Below, in pieces: positions 37,236-50,539 of a stretch of DNA of 64,000 bases; position 1 is the stretch's first letter; each line of letters opens with the position of its first letter. Both the position numbers and the translations under genes were made by a program. Under the pieces are notes generated by a model that saw only the letters and a program-made list of their open reading frames with translations, was not told where the DNA came from and did not search any database. Origin of the DNA: Adineta ricciae (lineage: Eukaryota; Rotifera; Eurotatoria; Adinetida; Adinetidae); the NCBI GenBank assembly GCA_905250025.1, contig CAJNOJ010000133.1, forward strand, positions 186,001 through 250,000. The letters are read 5' to 3'.

Positions 37236-39008
37236 CGTGTTTTTTGTACCGAAAAACAAATAAAAAAACAACAAGATGTTTTTGTTATCAAAAGAAACCG
37301 ATCGTTTTCACAGTGCTTCATTCGATATCAGAAGTCGTTATTTGCGAATTATTGAACATCAATACGTGAACATTTTCAATCAACCTTCTTCTATACACAA
37401 TGAAACAAGTCGACAGCTCTGATGTGTCTAACAAATTGTTTTTAAACGAGGAATATTTCGTTTTCAATGACCTTTCACTAGTGGAGTTCTGTTCTGTTTT
37501 GACACGCTTTTCATTAAAGTAGAAAATCACGCATCTGGGCAAGTTAATTGACAATCGATGTTTACATGACTTCGACAAAAGGCAAAGCATCAGTCAATTA
37601 GATAAATTCAACGTCATTAGAACTAATGAATTGACTTCTGTTAAATAATTAACAGGAGAAAAGTCTTTTTCGTGTTCTTGTTTGATGTCAGTTGACAAAA
37701 AGCAAACGAACTTCGACGTTGTCACGATAAATCAGTATGAAGTCAGTCACCATCTGCTTGTCTACTTTTGTAGTCTTTAAGAAGAAGAGAAAAATGCGCA
37801 TATGCACTTCGTTATCGTCAATGGTCATCTTTACTTTCGGAAGCCAGATGATGACTGGAGAAAAACGATCTTCTATTGAAATTCTACCTGTAAGAAAAAT
37901 CCATGGGGAAACGAATGAGAGAGAATAGAATGTGACCACGCTGAGAAATCACTTTCATAAATGGTTCAATGAATCAAATATTGATCGAATGAGAAGAACT
38001 ACTAATTGATGGAATTGTACGGATGTATTTGTTTGTTCGAAGGACAGTTGACACCTTTGTGAATAGGTCACAAATGTTCATAGCGATACACACAGCAGGA
38101 TACTTGTTTCTCCTAATGACTGTCAATTAGTGTGCGACACTTTTCGAATGAACCAAATGTCAGCCAAGCAATGCTCTACGCACGAGTGATTGAAGACATC
38201 GATAATATATCTGAATATGATGAATTTTTTTTATCTCTATCAATATGTGTGCGTGGGACACTCCCTCGCTCACAAAGTGCCATCCATGACAGATTCAGTG
38301 AATAAGATCAAAGAGGATATGGTGAAGCAGATGTGAATGTGTGTCTTCAATTCATTGTTCTAATTAAAAATTGTTCAATGAATAATCATGAGAATTTTAT
38401 CTCTTTAAAGTTAGTGGACTCATCATTATTTTTCTTGTCGGTCGAACTATGATCACTTTAGAATGAACAAAAGAAAGGGACCTTACATACGCGTGTAATT
38501 GAATGAGCATGTGTTGTCTTCCATTCACACTTTTTAAACGTGTCATTTCAGTCACCTACTGAGTGACTAATACTCCTAAAGGCATCAAACAGCGTGCAAA
38601 TCCGGCACGGTACATTACAATTCTTTTAATTAGAATAAGACAAAAAAGTCACGGGTCAACTCTCTAATTGCTGACCTTTTTCCATATAGTTCCTTTCTTT
38701 TTCTCGACAATGTTTATTTAGATTCAATCAATTGTTATATTATTCCGTTGCATCATCAGTTGAACCTTTTTGTTTCTGTCCACATAATGAAATCAAAGCA
38801 TGGATTAACGTGACCTTTTATTCCTTTTTTCTTGCTAGATAAGCAAAGATATACATACACACACACACACACACATACAGATACAATCACCACAACACAA
38901 AATGAACTATACAGACAAGGATTTCTTTTCTTTTTTTTCTCTATAGATGTATTCGAAACATTCTCTTACTGTCAAGTACTGTCATATGAAAACAAATTGT
39001 TTAGTTTA
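37236..39008. other. Convergent intergenic, NSUN2 / nephrin-like gene
   Basis: AT-rich. It contains an (AC)n run and no coding pattern; open frames at 37318-37590 and 37688-37939 have no domain and no splice partners. Confidence 0.5.
38857..38874. repeat. (AC)n microsatellite
   Basis: About nine AC units, flanked by further ACAT-type units. Confidence 0.8.
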
Positions 39009-42000
39009 TCATACGACCACTTCATAGACAGTCTTCTTGCTTTGATAATGAGTTTTTGATGGAGTTGAGTAACCACTTTCTGCACTATCTTCTTTCATAT
39101 GTTTATTTGATACTATTTCTTGGATATTACTCGTTGGAGTATAAAATGGAAAACCATAGCTGCCATATTGCGATTGTGTCCAAAGTAGATCGTTTTGAGC
39201 AGATGATAATGGTAACTCAGTTGGATTTGTATATGATTTGTATGATAAGTCTGTCGGATTTGTTGATGGATAAAAATCAGTAACTGTTAATTGATCACTG
39301 CCCGATAACGATGATGAATTTGGATTTGATAATAAGATTGGATCGCTCGAGCCACTCGCATTGCTGGAACAATGTCCGTTTGTAGCTGCGGTTGTTGTTG
39401 TGACAATCAAGCGGTTTGTTTGTTTATCTTTGTATTGATCGAGCTTTTGAATTTCAGCTATTTTGGTGAATGATGAATGAAGATGCTGTTCAGGATAGGA
39501 GAATAACTTTGTTGGACTAAATCCAAATAGGAGAAGAACAGTTAATTGATTAGATGATTAAAGTTCAACTTACCTTGGAATAGATTCAATCACGATTGGT
39601 GGCTTTTTGATGGAAGAAGTGACTAGAAATGAATCGTTGATCATATCGATTGAAATTCTGCGAAAGGAATCCTCTTACTCATATGAGCATTACTATTTCG
39701 TCGTCGTTTGTGGTTTTGTACAAAGCAAAAGATACACAGACCGCAAAGAATCAGAAAAAAGACGATAATAATCGAAGCAATTAAAATAAATATCCAATTA
39801 AATGCGACTTCGCGTTCTAAAAAGAACAAATATGCATGTTTGAACGAACAAATCACATTCATCTCTCTTACTCATTTCAACACCAACAGCATATCCACAG
39901 TAATCGATATACTGATCAAGACAGATCGACACATTGTGAACATTGAGCAAATCGTTTTTCTCTAATTTGATAATTCCACTCGATGTAACTATCCGTTCGC
40001 AAAGATTCGATTGGTTATAAATATCGATTCGAATACATAGCGGAACTTTCAACGAGAGGAAACTGAAGTTATTCAAGCGATAATCAAGTGTTTCCTCGGA
40101 GAAATGTATTGTAGCATATTCAATTTGGGGTAAATCTAAAGGTCAACAGGACATCGCATTCTTTCTCTGATTTCCGTTCGTTCAACAGAACATACCTTCT
40201 CTTTCAATCGGCACATTTTTTGTTTGTACGCTTATCGACGAAGCATCACGACTTTGCCCGAGACGATTTCGTGCTCGAATTGAAATATTGTACAGTTGCG
40301 AATGTTGAAGATCTACATTGAAGAAGAAGTGCGTTGTCGGATCAAATGAAACCTTGCTTAATTGTTGAACTTACTTGTAAATACATAGAGACTTTCATTA
40401 GTTTCTTTCCATAATGAGTTATTAAGTGAAACCAAGAAAGTTTGTGGCCAACCTCCATCGAAACCTGCTTGCCAAGTCAAACTAATGGTTGAATATGTTA
40501 CACTCGTTAGATTCACATTTGTTGGTGTTTCAGGTACATCTAAATGAGAGACGATCGAACTTGAAAGACTTCTCATTAACGAAACAACTGGTACACAGAT
40601 GATTGATGATCAGTATGTTTGAACTTCTCTCAATCAATATTGTTTTCGAGCAAACAATGAAAAGAAAAGAACTGATTCTAGTTACCTTTTGATCTTAATT
40701 GTATTGTAGCTGAATTGTGGCCAAGTCTGTTCGAAGCATTGCATGTGTAGAGACCGTAATCGAAATTTGATTGTAATTGTTGAATTATCAAATACGACGA
40801 GTTCTTGTTTTGGATAATTGAATATTTATTTGAGGGAAAGATTTGTCGTTGATTGTACGTCCAGATGATATTCGATTCGGGATATGAATCGATTTCACAT
40901 TCGAGCTTCGTATTCGATGCAAATGGATCGGATGCGAGTATCGGTGTCGGCGAACGAACGATCGGCGCATCTGAAAAACAAATTAGTCATTAGTGAGAAA
41001 AGTTATCACCTTCGTGTGAAGTTTTTCGCTCGTCAATTGTTGCATCATCAAAATTACTCATGCTCGGCAAAAAGTAATCTATTTAAATGTCAATCTTTGA
41101 GATTTTCTTTTCTCCTAAGTATCTTATCACGTCAATAATACGACTACACATGAGACTTGCCATTCATCTATCTACGAGATAGTACATCTCTATTCTCAAT
41201 GCTAATGAACTTCTTCTGCTTCGAATAACTTACATTCAACAGTAACACGTGTTTGTGTCTTATCGAATTTTTCGACTGCACTTCCATTGGAGTATTTCAA
41301 AGTATTTTTCGCCATACACATATAAATTCCGGAATCATATTTCGACACCTTATCGATAATCAATGATGATGTCAATGAACTAGTGTTCAGTTTGACATCA
41401 TTCTTAAACCATTGATACGAATCGATTGATGGATAAGCATCGACAATGCATGTAAGAACTAAACGTTTGTTTTCGGATAGAATTCCACCACCAGTCAGCC
41501 GAACAATTGGAGCATCTGGAAAATCGGAATGAATAGAAAGTATTGTTTTTCGTTTGCCTTTGAAGTGACTATCTTACATTGCACGCGAATATGAACTGAT
41601 GCTTGACTACGACCAATAGCATTCGATGTTATACATGTGTATTCGCCTTCATCATTTCGTTTAATTGTTTGCAATGTCAATGTAGGTGAATTGATACCTA
41701 AAGGCATCGACACGATCATTTGAAGAGACATGAAAATGAAAAGTAGAGTACAAACCAGTCATCGATGCTCCATTTTTTAACCACGTGATTGGTTCGATGG
41801 TCGATGGATTCGATTGAATTTGACAGTCAAGTGTTAATCGATCATTCTCAATCACAAGTAAATTAAGATTGGTGACCAACGATGAACCGTGACGAAGATT
41901 AATTTCAGGTTTATCTAAAACATATTGCAATAGAATCGTAATTTCCTTTCCGAAAGGAGAAAAACGGAAATTTTTTTCTTACATTGAACGTTCAATCGAA

Positions 42001-43554
42001 GCGATGTACTCAATGGATCATCTAACGCTTGATTGTTAACTTGACATATCAATTGTTGATTGTGGAAACGTTTCTCCAATGGCAGACGTAGTTCACTTGT
42101 ATTCGGAGCAACAGTATAGAATGACGTATTGATTGGTATTTGGTTAATCAACCAAGTAAACGTCGGTAATGGATTGCCTCCTTGTGTTGTGCAAACAAAT
42201 AATGCTAAACTACCTTCAACTAAAGTCTCATTTGATTGATATAGTTCCGGTTTGCTTGGACGTGCTAATAATAATAAAACAGCATGATAAAAAGAGCATT
42301 CTTCACTCGAGATATCGATGTATTTGTACAAGCATCGATGTCTATGGATTAGCCTTATCTCTATGGTCATTCTAATTCCTCTTCTTCATCTATCGATTAT
42401 TTTTATTTCCGCTATTCGAGTTTTCTTTGTGCTCCCAAGATAATGATGTACATGATTACTTCAAAGAATCGACAAAAAATGTTACATCAACAATTGAGAG
42501 TTTTGACCTTCATGTCCTTGATTAGAATCAGAAATCGAAACAATGAAGAACATGGTCAGACATCAATCATCGACTTGACCTTCATCTCTGCATCCCAAAG
42601 GGAAAAATAGGCGTCCCACTGTTTGTCTGTCGCGCATACATTCCATTAAATTCAGACACGGAAATCTACTCCGGATATTGTCGCACGTTCGTTTCAGAAT
42701 GACTGACAAGGAGAGGGAAAATATAACCAAACAAATTTCGATGTTTCCTTTGATGTTTTCTGTCTTTGAAAAGAGTAAAATACACATCGACTAATAATAA
42801 TGTTTCTTTTCTTTTTTTTTCAATACAAAAGAAAAGAGGCAAACGACAATGTATGTATGATTAGTGTTCATGTATTCGTGCTTGATCGGCTTCAATTTCA
42901 CTATCATTCAATACACACCGATATGACCTTGTTCTTTTGTGTCTCACAATTGAGTTGAACATATACATATATATGTATATGTTTAAATTGAAAAATGAAA
43001 GTACTCGTTGCCTTAGGCTTTCAAAATGAATGCGCGTTAAAATCAAAGTCTCCTCTTCTACATACGCATGTGCGTACACACATACGGCTAAGATCGAATT
43101 TCGTCTGATCCTAAGACGACATGTGTATGTGTAGGATCAAGGTTGTATTTTTTTGTTACACGATCTTCTCTCGACTTACTTAGAACGGTTAATTCAATAG
43201 TCATGGATAAGGCTTGATCAAAATTTTGACATAAATATCGGCCACTATCATTTCCAGCAATGGTTTTAATGATTAAATCATATTTGCCAATGATCTCGTA
43301 TTTTTGTTTATCACCTGAGATTTCCTGATTCACGGAAAGTACAACACCATCCTTTGACCTATCGAATAGCCGAAAGAGTGATTGATTTTCGTATTCAATT
43401 ATCTTTGCTTACCACATGACTCGATCTCGATCGGTGAGACCGTCGAATCGACATGAGAGAACCACATCTCGGCCTTGTTTTTCAGTAATTGCTCGTGTAC
43501 TCAGCACGACTGATGCGTGCGAGCAAGCAATGTGAATAGTAAATAGTAAGGCTC
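39009..43554 (-). CDS. Nephrin/SNS-like Ig-FN3 adhesion receptor, 5' end uncertain
   Basis: About 13 exons can be read; approximate exon blocks are 43414-43554, 43181-43362, 41988-42264, 41755-41920, 41575-41700, 41235-41517, 40686-40972, 40375-40540, 40197-40325, 39873-40137, 39680-39818, 39572-39660, 39009-39516. Order: end of a signal peptide, five Ig domains (such as VVLSCRFDG..DSGRYLCQNFDQAL, LICQVNNQA, LDCQIQSNPSTIEPITWL..GEYTCITSNAIG, LTCIVDAYPSIDSYQWFK, LECEIDSYPESNIIWT..YGLYTCNASNRLG), an FN3 domain (PETPTNVNLTSVT, ISLTWQAG), one membrane span (WIFILIASIIIVFFLILC), then a Ser/Tyr-rich tail ending YEVVV, possibly a PDZ ligand. This layout is that of nephrin/SNS/Hibris cell-adhesion receptors. 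The signal-peptide exon with the ATG was not found with confidence. Confidence 0.8.
42958..42983. repeat. 26-bp perfect palindrome in a long intron
   Basis: An AT-rich perfect inverted repeat with no spacer, centred on ATATAT, inside the ~0.9-kb intron of the nephrin-like gene. Confidence 0.8.
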
Positions 43555-43743
43555 CTGTAGAAAAGAAGAAAACAAATCAGATTAGAGGACAATCTTAATT
43601 GTAAGGCTTCTAGTCTCTTTATCGAAAAAAATCATCATAGGATGTGTCATTTTAATTCGTTTGCACCCATATCTAAACATGGCTGATAGTTATCAATGCA
43701 AGTCTTGACTTCACACACATTGAAAGTGCTTTTTTCACTCATC
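43553..43743 (-). repeat. Inverted repeat arm 1 (nephrin-like exon start and upstream)
   Basis: The reverse complement matches 44299-44490 over ~190 bp with a few substitutions, a poly-A length change and an 8-nt deletion. Confidence 0.85.
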
Positions 43744-44298
43744 AATTATTCAAGCGTAACCACTTTCATTTTTTTTGTCTTCTATCGACGAAATGTCAAT
43801 CATCTTTTGTCTATCTCATTCTCTTTTGCATTTTTGAAATCAAATAGATCATCATTATCTGCCCTATCGCCTAGACGCGTCAATAGGGGAAATGAAAACG
43901 AGATTGATCGTATTTTCTGCCTGTCAACTGAACGCACATTTGATTCATCTTGATCAACGAAAGAAAAAGGAGACCAGTGCTCGAAACGGAAATCAGCTTT
44001 TTGTTCACGATAGAAGGAAAAACCAGAAATGTCTTCTTTTTTTTCATCAAATACAAAGAGGAGGTCAAGACAGATGTGTTTGATTTAAGCAAACTTCTTG
44101 GTCACTCTTCTTAATTAACAATTGAGTAGGAGACAAACAACATACGAATGTCAGCAGATGAGTAAATGTTGATTCTCAAGAAGGGAGAAGGAGGAAATTC
44201 AACGCGCTTTCTTGTTCAATACAACATGATATTGATATCAATCGCACGAACAAGAGAAACGACAGACTTCGACCTAATTCAAATTGCATCGAAGAATA

Positions 44299-44490
44299 GA
44301 TGAGTGAAAAAAAAGCACTTTCAATGTGTGTGAAGTCAAGACTTGCATTGATAACTATCAGCCATGTTTAGATATGGGTGCAAACGAATTAAAATGACAC
44401 GTCCTATGATGATTTTTTTCGATAAAGAGACTAGAAGCCTTACAATTAAGATTGTTCTCTAATCTGATTTGTTTTCTACAGGAGTCTTAC
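44299..44490 (+). repeat. Inverted repeat arm 2, ends at the N
   Basis: A plus-strand copy of the acceptor and first bases of the nephrin-like coding exon and its upstream sequence. It is cut off within three bases of the N at 44493. Confidence 0.85.
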
Positions 44491-44492
44491 TA

Positions 44493-44493
44493 N
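44493..44493. other. Assembly N
   Basis: A single unknown base flanked on both sides by partial copies of neighbouring genes, indicating a contig joint. Confidence 0.9.
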
Positions 44494-44510
44494 TCTTTTT
44501 CAATCATTCA

Positions 44511-44603
44511 GATCTTTGTAGTTTATATCATCATTATCAAGACCTGTCTCGACGGGATGGTTACCTTGAATTTTATCGTCAAACAAGAAAAGTTTCTAAA
44601 TGA
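44511..44603 (+). pseudogene. Stray copy of TMEM192 exon 3
   Basis: An opposite-strand copy of 46562-46642, including the intron end (CTTTGTAG) and the coding stretch YHHYQDLSRRDGYLEFYRQT. The differences inside the shared coding part are all synonymous (for example Glu-Phe-Tyr codons). After the shared part it runs into a stop. No other TMEM192 exons accompany it. Confidence 0.7.
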
Positions 44604-45977
44604 GTGAACACACATCTACAAAACACCTGTGAGATAATCCCAGGTGTTACACAGACTGTTTTTACGCTTTTCCTCACATACATTCGATCGATTGCATAAG
44701 ATACAATGCATATCTTGATGAATGATCGAAAAATTCATCATTACATTTCACCTTGAAAAATAATTATTTGTTACGGATATCGACGAAGAAGTGATTAACT
44801 TTCTCTGGTTGTGTGTGTATAGCACAGCATGTGGCATCATAATCATTTCCATAAAAAAAATTGACTGAAAGAAAGGAAAAGTCATCCTCGGCACGCCGTT
44901 TTAATTATAGACTGTACAGTTTTTTTCATCATCATATCCGGATTCATTTTTCGCCTTCTTTTTTGTGTCTAGTGACGACGCCGCCGCCAACTGAGTGATT
45001 GAGATGGTGTCATTTCCTCGTGCAAATTATTACTCATATATTTGTATAGAGTGTTTAAGTCTATTGAATAAAAGATTAAACCGTCCTCGATTCCGTCATC
45101 ACCAAACAGAAAAATGGATGAGATCAAAACGTCGTCATGATGCGCAGAGACATTAACAATATACGGAGAAAATTGAATCGAAGAAGAAAGAAGGAGGAGC
45201 AGTAGTGAGAAAAGGATCAGATGGATAAATATGTTTATTTATATTCATCAAGGGCGTTTCTCATCAACTGGAAACGCGCGTTGCGTCAAATCTATTGTTT
45301 ATTTTTTTATTAAACCATTCACGTACATCGTTCAACATATTGGTTAATGTAAAAGGCGGATCTATATCTGGCATGAACACACACGCACATATACGAAGCA
45401 ATAAGAAATTCAATTGTAATATATAATGAATATCAATTAGCTACATTGAACATCTCGTCTGATTTCCGTTAGATAGTGATCCGCCTTTCACATTGATATT
45501 CAACTCCAGAGATTCGCCTGACCGTCTCTTGTTCATTTGATTCGATTAACAACGCTGAATTTGTATGTTTGACACAATATCCTACATAATCAAAGATTCC
45601 GTTGTCCAATGTCCGAAAGTTTGCTTCTAGTCAATGCAATTCCATCGAGCTTTTCTATCAATGCGCAATATGACTAACAAAGTTGATCTGCATAATATTG
45701 TATAGAATGATGACAGCGACAGACAGACAGTCGGCCAGATATATGATGATGACAAATTTACTATTACTCATCATGAAATGGATCAGTGATTGAGCATGCA
45801 ATGTGCGAATTCATTAACAATCTTTTCTCGACTGTATACATTAATAAAAATACATTTTGTGAATTAATTTGATCAAAGTCTACATTCATGGATAGTTTAT
45901 TGCTTTTTCAAGAATGCCAAATTATATCACAGAAGAATCAGAAAAAGGAACTATGAATTACTCGAACGAATTTAAAG

Positions 45978-47028
45978 TTAACGATTAGATATACCTTGTT
46001 GAAAGTCAACTCGTTGTTTGTGTTGAAGAACCAGACGGCCGAGTTGTTCGTTACGTTCACGTAAATACCGGATTAAATCGGCTTGTTTTTCCAAAACATT
46101 CTCGCGATAACTCTCGTCACTAGAACGAAACAATGCGTTTTCATCAAATCATAATCGAGTATGAACAAACCGAAAACCAATTTCATTTGCTGCTGTTTGC
46201 GAAGTGACGAAACTTGAAAGGAGATCTTCTTGCGTCGCATCAGGACGTGCACGGCGTTTATTAAATTTCAACGTGAGGACTACAATTCAAAAATATTAGT
46301 TTCGCCATACGTGGTCTAATGTCTTACCGAGATACCAAAGCAGAGCGCCCAATATAACAAGCACCTCAAGAGAAGTAAGTAGTACTAAGAAATACCATGG
46401 ATATAATTTCCAATTCAAATGAAAAAGTGAGTCACGATAGGATCCGAGTAGTTCAATTAGAGCAACAAGAATTGCATTACCTAAAAGAGAGGATTTGTTT
46501 TTCAAACTAGTAGAAAGATACAAGTACCAATCGATATAATAAATAAAGGTGTACGTCTTAGATTTCTTGTTTGACGGTAGAATTCGAGGTAACCATCCCG
46601 TCGAGACAGGTCTTGATAATGATGATATAAACTACAAAGATCTTAATGATCAAAAAACAACAACAGGTTTCAATAACATTCACGAACCGATCAAAAGCAA
46701 GACTAACGATGTAACCACCTGCATGAATGTATAATGCAATATTATAACCTGAATGATTATTACATCTTCCTATTGTATCATTATGTAGAGGATCAGGACA
46801 TATTATTGCCGGGAAGAGGACAATGCCTGTGATAAATGCAATCTAGATCGAGAATGTTCAAATTATCATTGAGAGAGAAAATGGTCAATTTACAGTCAAA
46901 AGTATGTGTAAGATAATGAAGCCAGTTGTTTTTATCGGTCGATAAGGTGGTTCTAGATGATCAATAAGTGGTGTATTCTCACGTGTAGTTTCGTCAGCAC
47001 CCGTAAATGACCGATCATCGAAAGACAT
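45978..47028 (-). CDS. TMEM192: TMEM192, lysosomal/late-endosomal membrane protein
   Basis: Six exons: 46894-47028, 46688-46842, 46528-46631, 46328-46480, 46171-46279, 45978-46119. TMEM192 is a four-span protein of lysosomes and late endosomes. Four hydrophobic segments are seen: FIILHILLTIAFITGIVLF; IALYIHAGGYIVSLAF; FIISIGNAILVALIEL; WYFLVLLTSLEVLVILGALL. The cytosolic exon 3 has YHHYQDLSRRDGYLEFYRQT, matching the family's YHHSK..RGYNLIYRST block. The end is a predicted coiled helix (ENVLEKQADLIRYLRERN), matching the family's EEIVEKQ..YLKRHN. The N-terminal acidic segment includes ENTPLIDHLEPPY, a dileucine-like sorting context. The start follows a TCAG acceptor-like site. Confidence 0.85.
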
Positions 47029-47668
47029 ACCCTGATGAGAGAAAATTTAGAATCACAATGAATAGCACAGCTCTGCTATTATGGAGCAAAAATGAAATTG
47101 ATGCAATCGGTAATCAGAGCAAGATGTCTGTGAAATCATCGAGCATAAACTCACTCCTCCACTGCGTCCGTGTTGGGTATTTAGGCTAACCATCTGAAAA
47201 GAACTGTTGAGTAGTAGGAAAAATGCATAGATTCGCCGTGTGTGTGTGTGTTTTTTTCTTCTTCTTCTCATCACAATCGATTCAATACAACAACAACAAC
47301 AACAACAAGCAAAACAAAAAGAGGGAAAAGTTATTGACGTCGTTTATATTATCATAAGGAGAAAAAAATAATTAATAAAGACTAATTGTATACGAAGAAA
47401 ATAAATCGCAACAATTTCGCGTGTTTTGATTAGTAGTTTAAGATATGATTAATCGAGAAAAAACGAACGAACGATCCGTACTGCCTGACTAGACAAGCAG
47501 TCTCACTGTGTATGTGGTTTAAGTTGTTTGAATGGAAGGGAGAGAGAGAGAGCGAGAGAAAAGAAACATGATCGATTTCTGTGAGGTTCATCAATGTGAG
47601 AAAGCAAGAAAAAAAGAACAAGTGCTTGAAGCTTATTATCTAGAAGTTTTGTTCGAATTTCTCAAATA
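47029..47668. other. Intergenic with short simple repeats
   Basis: Contains (TG)n near 47238-47251 and (CAA)n near 47288-47308. No gene seen. Confidence 0.55.
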
Positions 47669-49811
47669 TTAAAGAAATGGGTTAGTTGAATTAGCCCGTG
47701 GCTTGCCGAATTGATTGGGTAACTGTTGAGCTGCTGGTTGTTGTTGTTGAGCAATATTCTAGAATAGATAAACGCAAGTAGATCAATGGAATCGTGTTTG
47801 ACGGAGGTGTTCCTACCAGAAATGGATTCGGCTGATTAGTAGGTGGCATAGCAAAGAAATTTGATGAATCTACAAATAAATAGAATAGATTTGTTTGATG
47901 AGAATGGATGGATCTCACTGGTTGCGAATGATGGTTGACCAAATGGATTTGAAGGAGGAGGAAATTGTGGTGGAAATTGTTGAGACGAAAATATATTGGC
48001 TTGTTGCGGTTGCTGAAGAGGAAATGTTGGGAGTGTACTTGTGGAGGACGAAGATATTTGTGGAGTAGATGAATAAGTCGTATTACCAAATAGAGAATTA
48101 TTTGGACCCGATGAAGACGACGTTCGATAACCTAGGAGAAGGATGAGAATAAAGTGATTAGAAATGCATTCGTTCGTATAGTATGCATGATTTCTCACCA
48201 CCATTCGCTGTGTTTCCGAAAATTGAAGACTGTTGATCTTGTAAAGTATTTTGTGAGCTGAATAATTCTGAAAGTGCAGCATATTTATCCGCCTAGAATG
48301 GCAATTTTACAACAGATATGGGAAAGAGAAATGACTGACTGGTTCCGGTGGTGGATGAGCGAAGTTATTGGCCGGCATTGACATCGTATTTGTTGCAGGT
48401 GTGTTATTAACCATTGTTGTTGGATGATTAGTTGTTTCCACAAATGCTCCCCAGTTCGTATCATTGGATGATGTTGTATTTGTTTGAGGAAATGGGTGTT
48501 CTATAGAAAGTGAACACTGATAATTAAAAGTATTATTATAAGCAAAGTGTCTACCAGGAAAGAAGTTCTTGGTCGGTGATGTATTAGCTACCGGTGATAT
48601 CGAAGATTGCAAGAAATCGTCGAACAGTGCTAAATACATTCATAGAGTAATATTCTTATTCAAATAGTGAAGAGAACCGTTCTTTCGCGTATGTGTATTG
48701 CAACACAGAATAGAATAAAAGTATCGAAAATGTCAACTGCAGGTTATGCTATATTGAATATATTAATTAAACCTACATGTTGGAGATATGGTGTTTGCAG
48801 GAGTAGTAATTGGCACATCAAATACCAGCATCGGTGGTTGAGTTGATGTGACTGATGGAACACGATTTGTCTAATCAAGTGAATCACAATAGTTGCATAA
48901 ATGAAAAATCGTAGCAATAAACTAACCCGTGCAGTGTTTGTTGGCACGGTTGATGCTGGTTCAGGTGGCGATTTGATTGTATTTGTTATTGTATGTGCAT
49001 GCGGAATATTTGATGAAGATTTAGTATTATTTGCAGCTGGTGTTGCTTTATCGAGATTGGCTTCGGTTTCAGCTTTTACCTTTTGTTTCATTGCATCGGT
49101 TGGTTCGACATACCATCTATAGGAGAGAATTTTACGAACAAAAGTCAGAGATGGTTGATTCTAACCGTTTTCTTTCATATTTTTGAGAGAGAAATTCTTT
49201 AAAGCGTTCCGTATCTTTCGGATCCGGTGAAAATCCAGCATTGGCATCATATAAACCAAGATATACCATTTTATTCAACTAAATCAGCAAAATTATTCAA
49301 TATTCTATAATCGAACAAATTACCTGATTGCCACGAGATTTCATAAATTCAACTTCATCCTGAGTAAATGTTGACATATTAATTGATTTGACACGATGCG
49401 GAGGGTTTAGTCCTCGTCTAAAAATACATTCATTTCAAGCTTTTCTCCTCATCAATTAAAAAAAATGCTCTTAAATAATTCATTGACATTAGTCAGATTA
49501 ATGTCTATTTAATAATTTCATATGATCTGTTCGAGAGACAACGCGGCCTTCATTTGTTCCTTTCAAATCTAATTTACTTACAAAAGACCACTGCATGCTG
49601 TACAAACGAAACTGCCAACAGTTACACTAGAAAAAAAGACACATGCTAACGATCATTTCAATACTTTGAAATCAACATACTCGACATAGGTTGGTCCTTT
49701 TGAATTACAATCAAAACATTGTTTATTCAATGGTAATGATGCCAAATCACGAATCATTTGAACGTACTTTTCTTCCTGACGTTTGTTTTTTGCTGTGGAA
49801 CTGCCTGCCAT
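47669..49811 (-). CDS. AGFG1: AGFG-type ArfGAP (HRB) with NPF motifs
   Basis: Twelve exons: 49681-49811, 49582-49626, 49324-49417, 49166-49278, 48927-49116, 48777-48870, 48555-48629, 48340-48500, 48199-48292, 47929-48131, 47817-47870, 47669-47758. The N-terminal ArfGAP zinc finger is C-x2-C-x16-C-x2-C (CFDCNSKGPTYV.. VCTAC), then RGLNPPHRVKSI with the catalytic arginine. The motif KYERKRWYVEP closes the domain as in AGFG1/2. The rest is Ser/Thr/Pro/Gln-rich, with NPF motifs (QPNPFL, SNPFGQP and the terminal STNPFL) that bind EH domains of endocytic proteins. The very end, STNPFL, is shared with vertebrate AGFG1. The role is vesicle trafficking via EPS15-type partners. Confidence 0.93.
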
Positions 49812-50539
49812 TATTTAAATGAACAAGATATACTGTTTTCAAGAATCTAAAGTAAATAAATGATGATCAACTGTCACCCTTCTGTTTCTACGATCAAAAC
49901 TCAATATCAATTCAAAGCTTTTGTTTAAATTTATAGATAAGAGTGCCGATATCAAAAACACCATTTTTATTTTATAAAAACATGCTAAAATGGAACTAGT
50001 AATCAAAGACAGAACGAACTCTTGCATTCTCCTCCTTTTTAAACTACCGAAACAACAAGCGAACGACCAACCAACCCAACCCGATAAAGAATGAAGCAGA
50101 GCAGACGATGATTCATCACATATGAATAACGATTGGTAAGTTTCATCAATCAATGATGATTAGCCAATGTATAGACTCCTGTTCTTACAAAGAAATGACT
50201 TCGGTTTTTCAACGTTTATTCTACGCTTTCCATGTAATGCTTGTTCAGTCACAAGAAATCATACCATGAAATAGATGTCACTTTGCTATATGTAAATGAA
50301 CGTCTATCCACAATGCATCCGATCCATTTTGCAATATCGGGAAAACTGTCTGGGCATGAAATATGGTGAGCACGCGAGATCTAGTGATATTCACAGATGA
50401 AATTAGCTTTAGTATTTCAATTGCTCGAGAAGCATAAAGGAACAAAAGACGATCGATTTTATCGTATTATTATCAGATGAACTAAAAACTGAAGTTTTTA
50501 GACTTGAAGGTTTTATTCATCGATGATGATGTTTTTGGT
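49812..50539. other. Intergenic, AGFG promoter side
   Basis: A 104-codon open frame at 49839-50153 has no domain. Nothing else found. Confidence 0.5.

Larger units (their letters stand above)
43555..45977. other. Intergenic between nephrin-like gene and TMEM192
   Basis: Holds the presumed 5' end of the nephrin-like gene, the inverted repeat pair, an N and a stray TMEM192 exon copy. From 44.7 to 45.9 kb it is AT-rich with no coding pattern. Confidence 0.5.

Noticed and set aside
42563..42787. 74-codon frame in the nephrin-like long intron
   Set aside because: No Ig or other pattern; no splice sites in frame.
49839..50153. 104-codon minus-strand frame
   Set aside because: No domain and no matching exon neighbours; it overlaps the upstream region of the AGFG gene.
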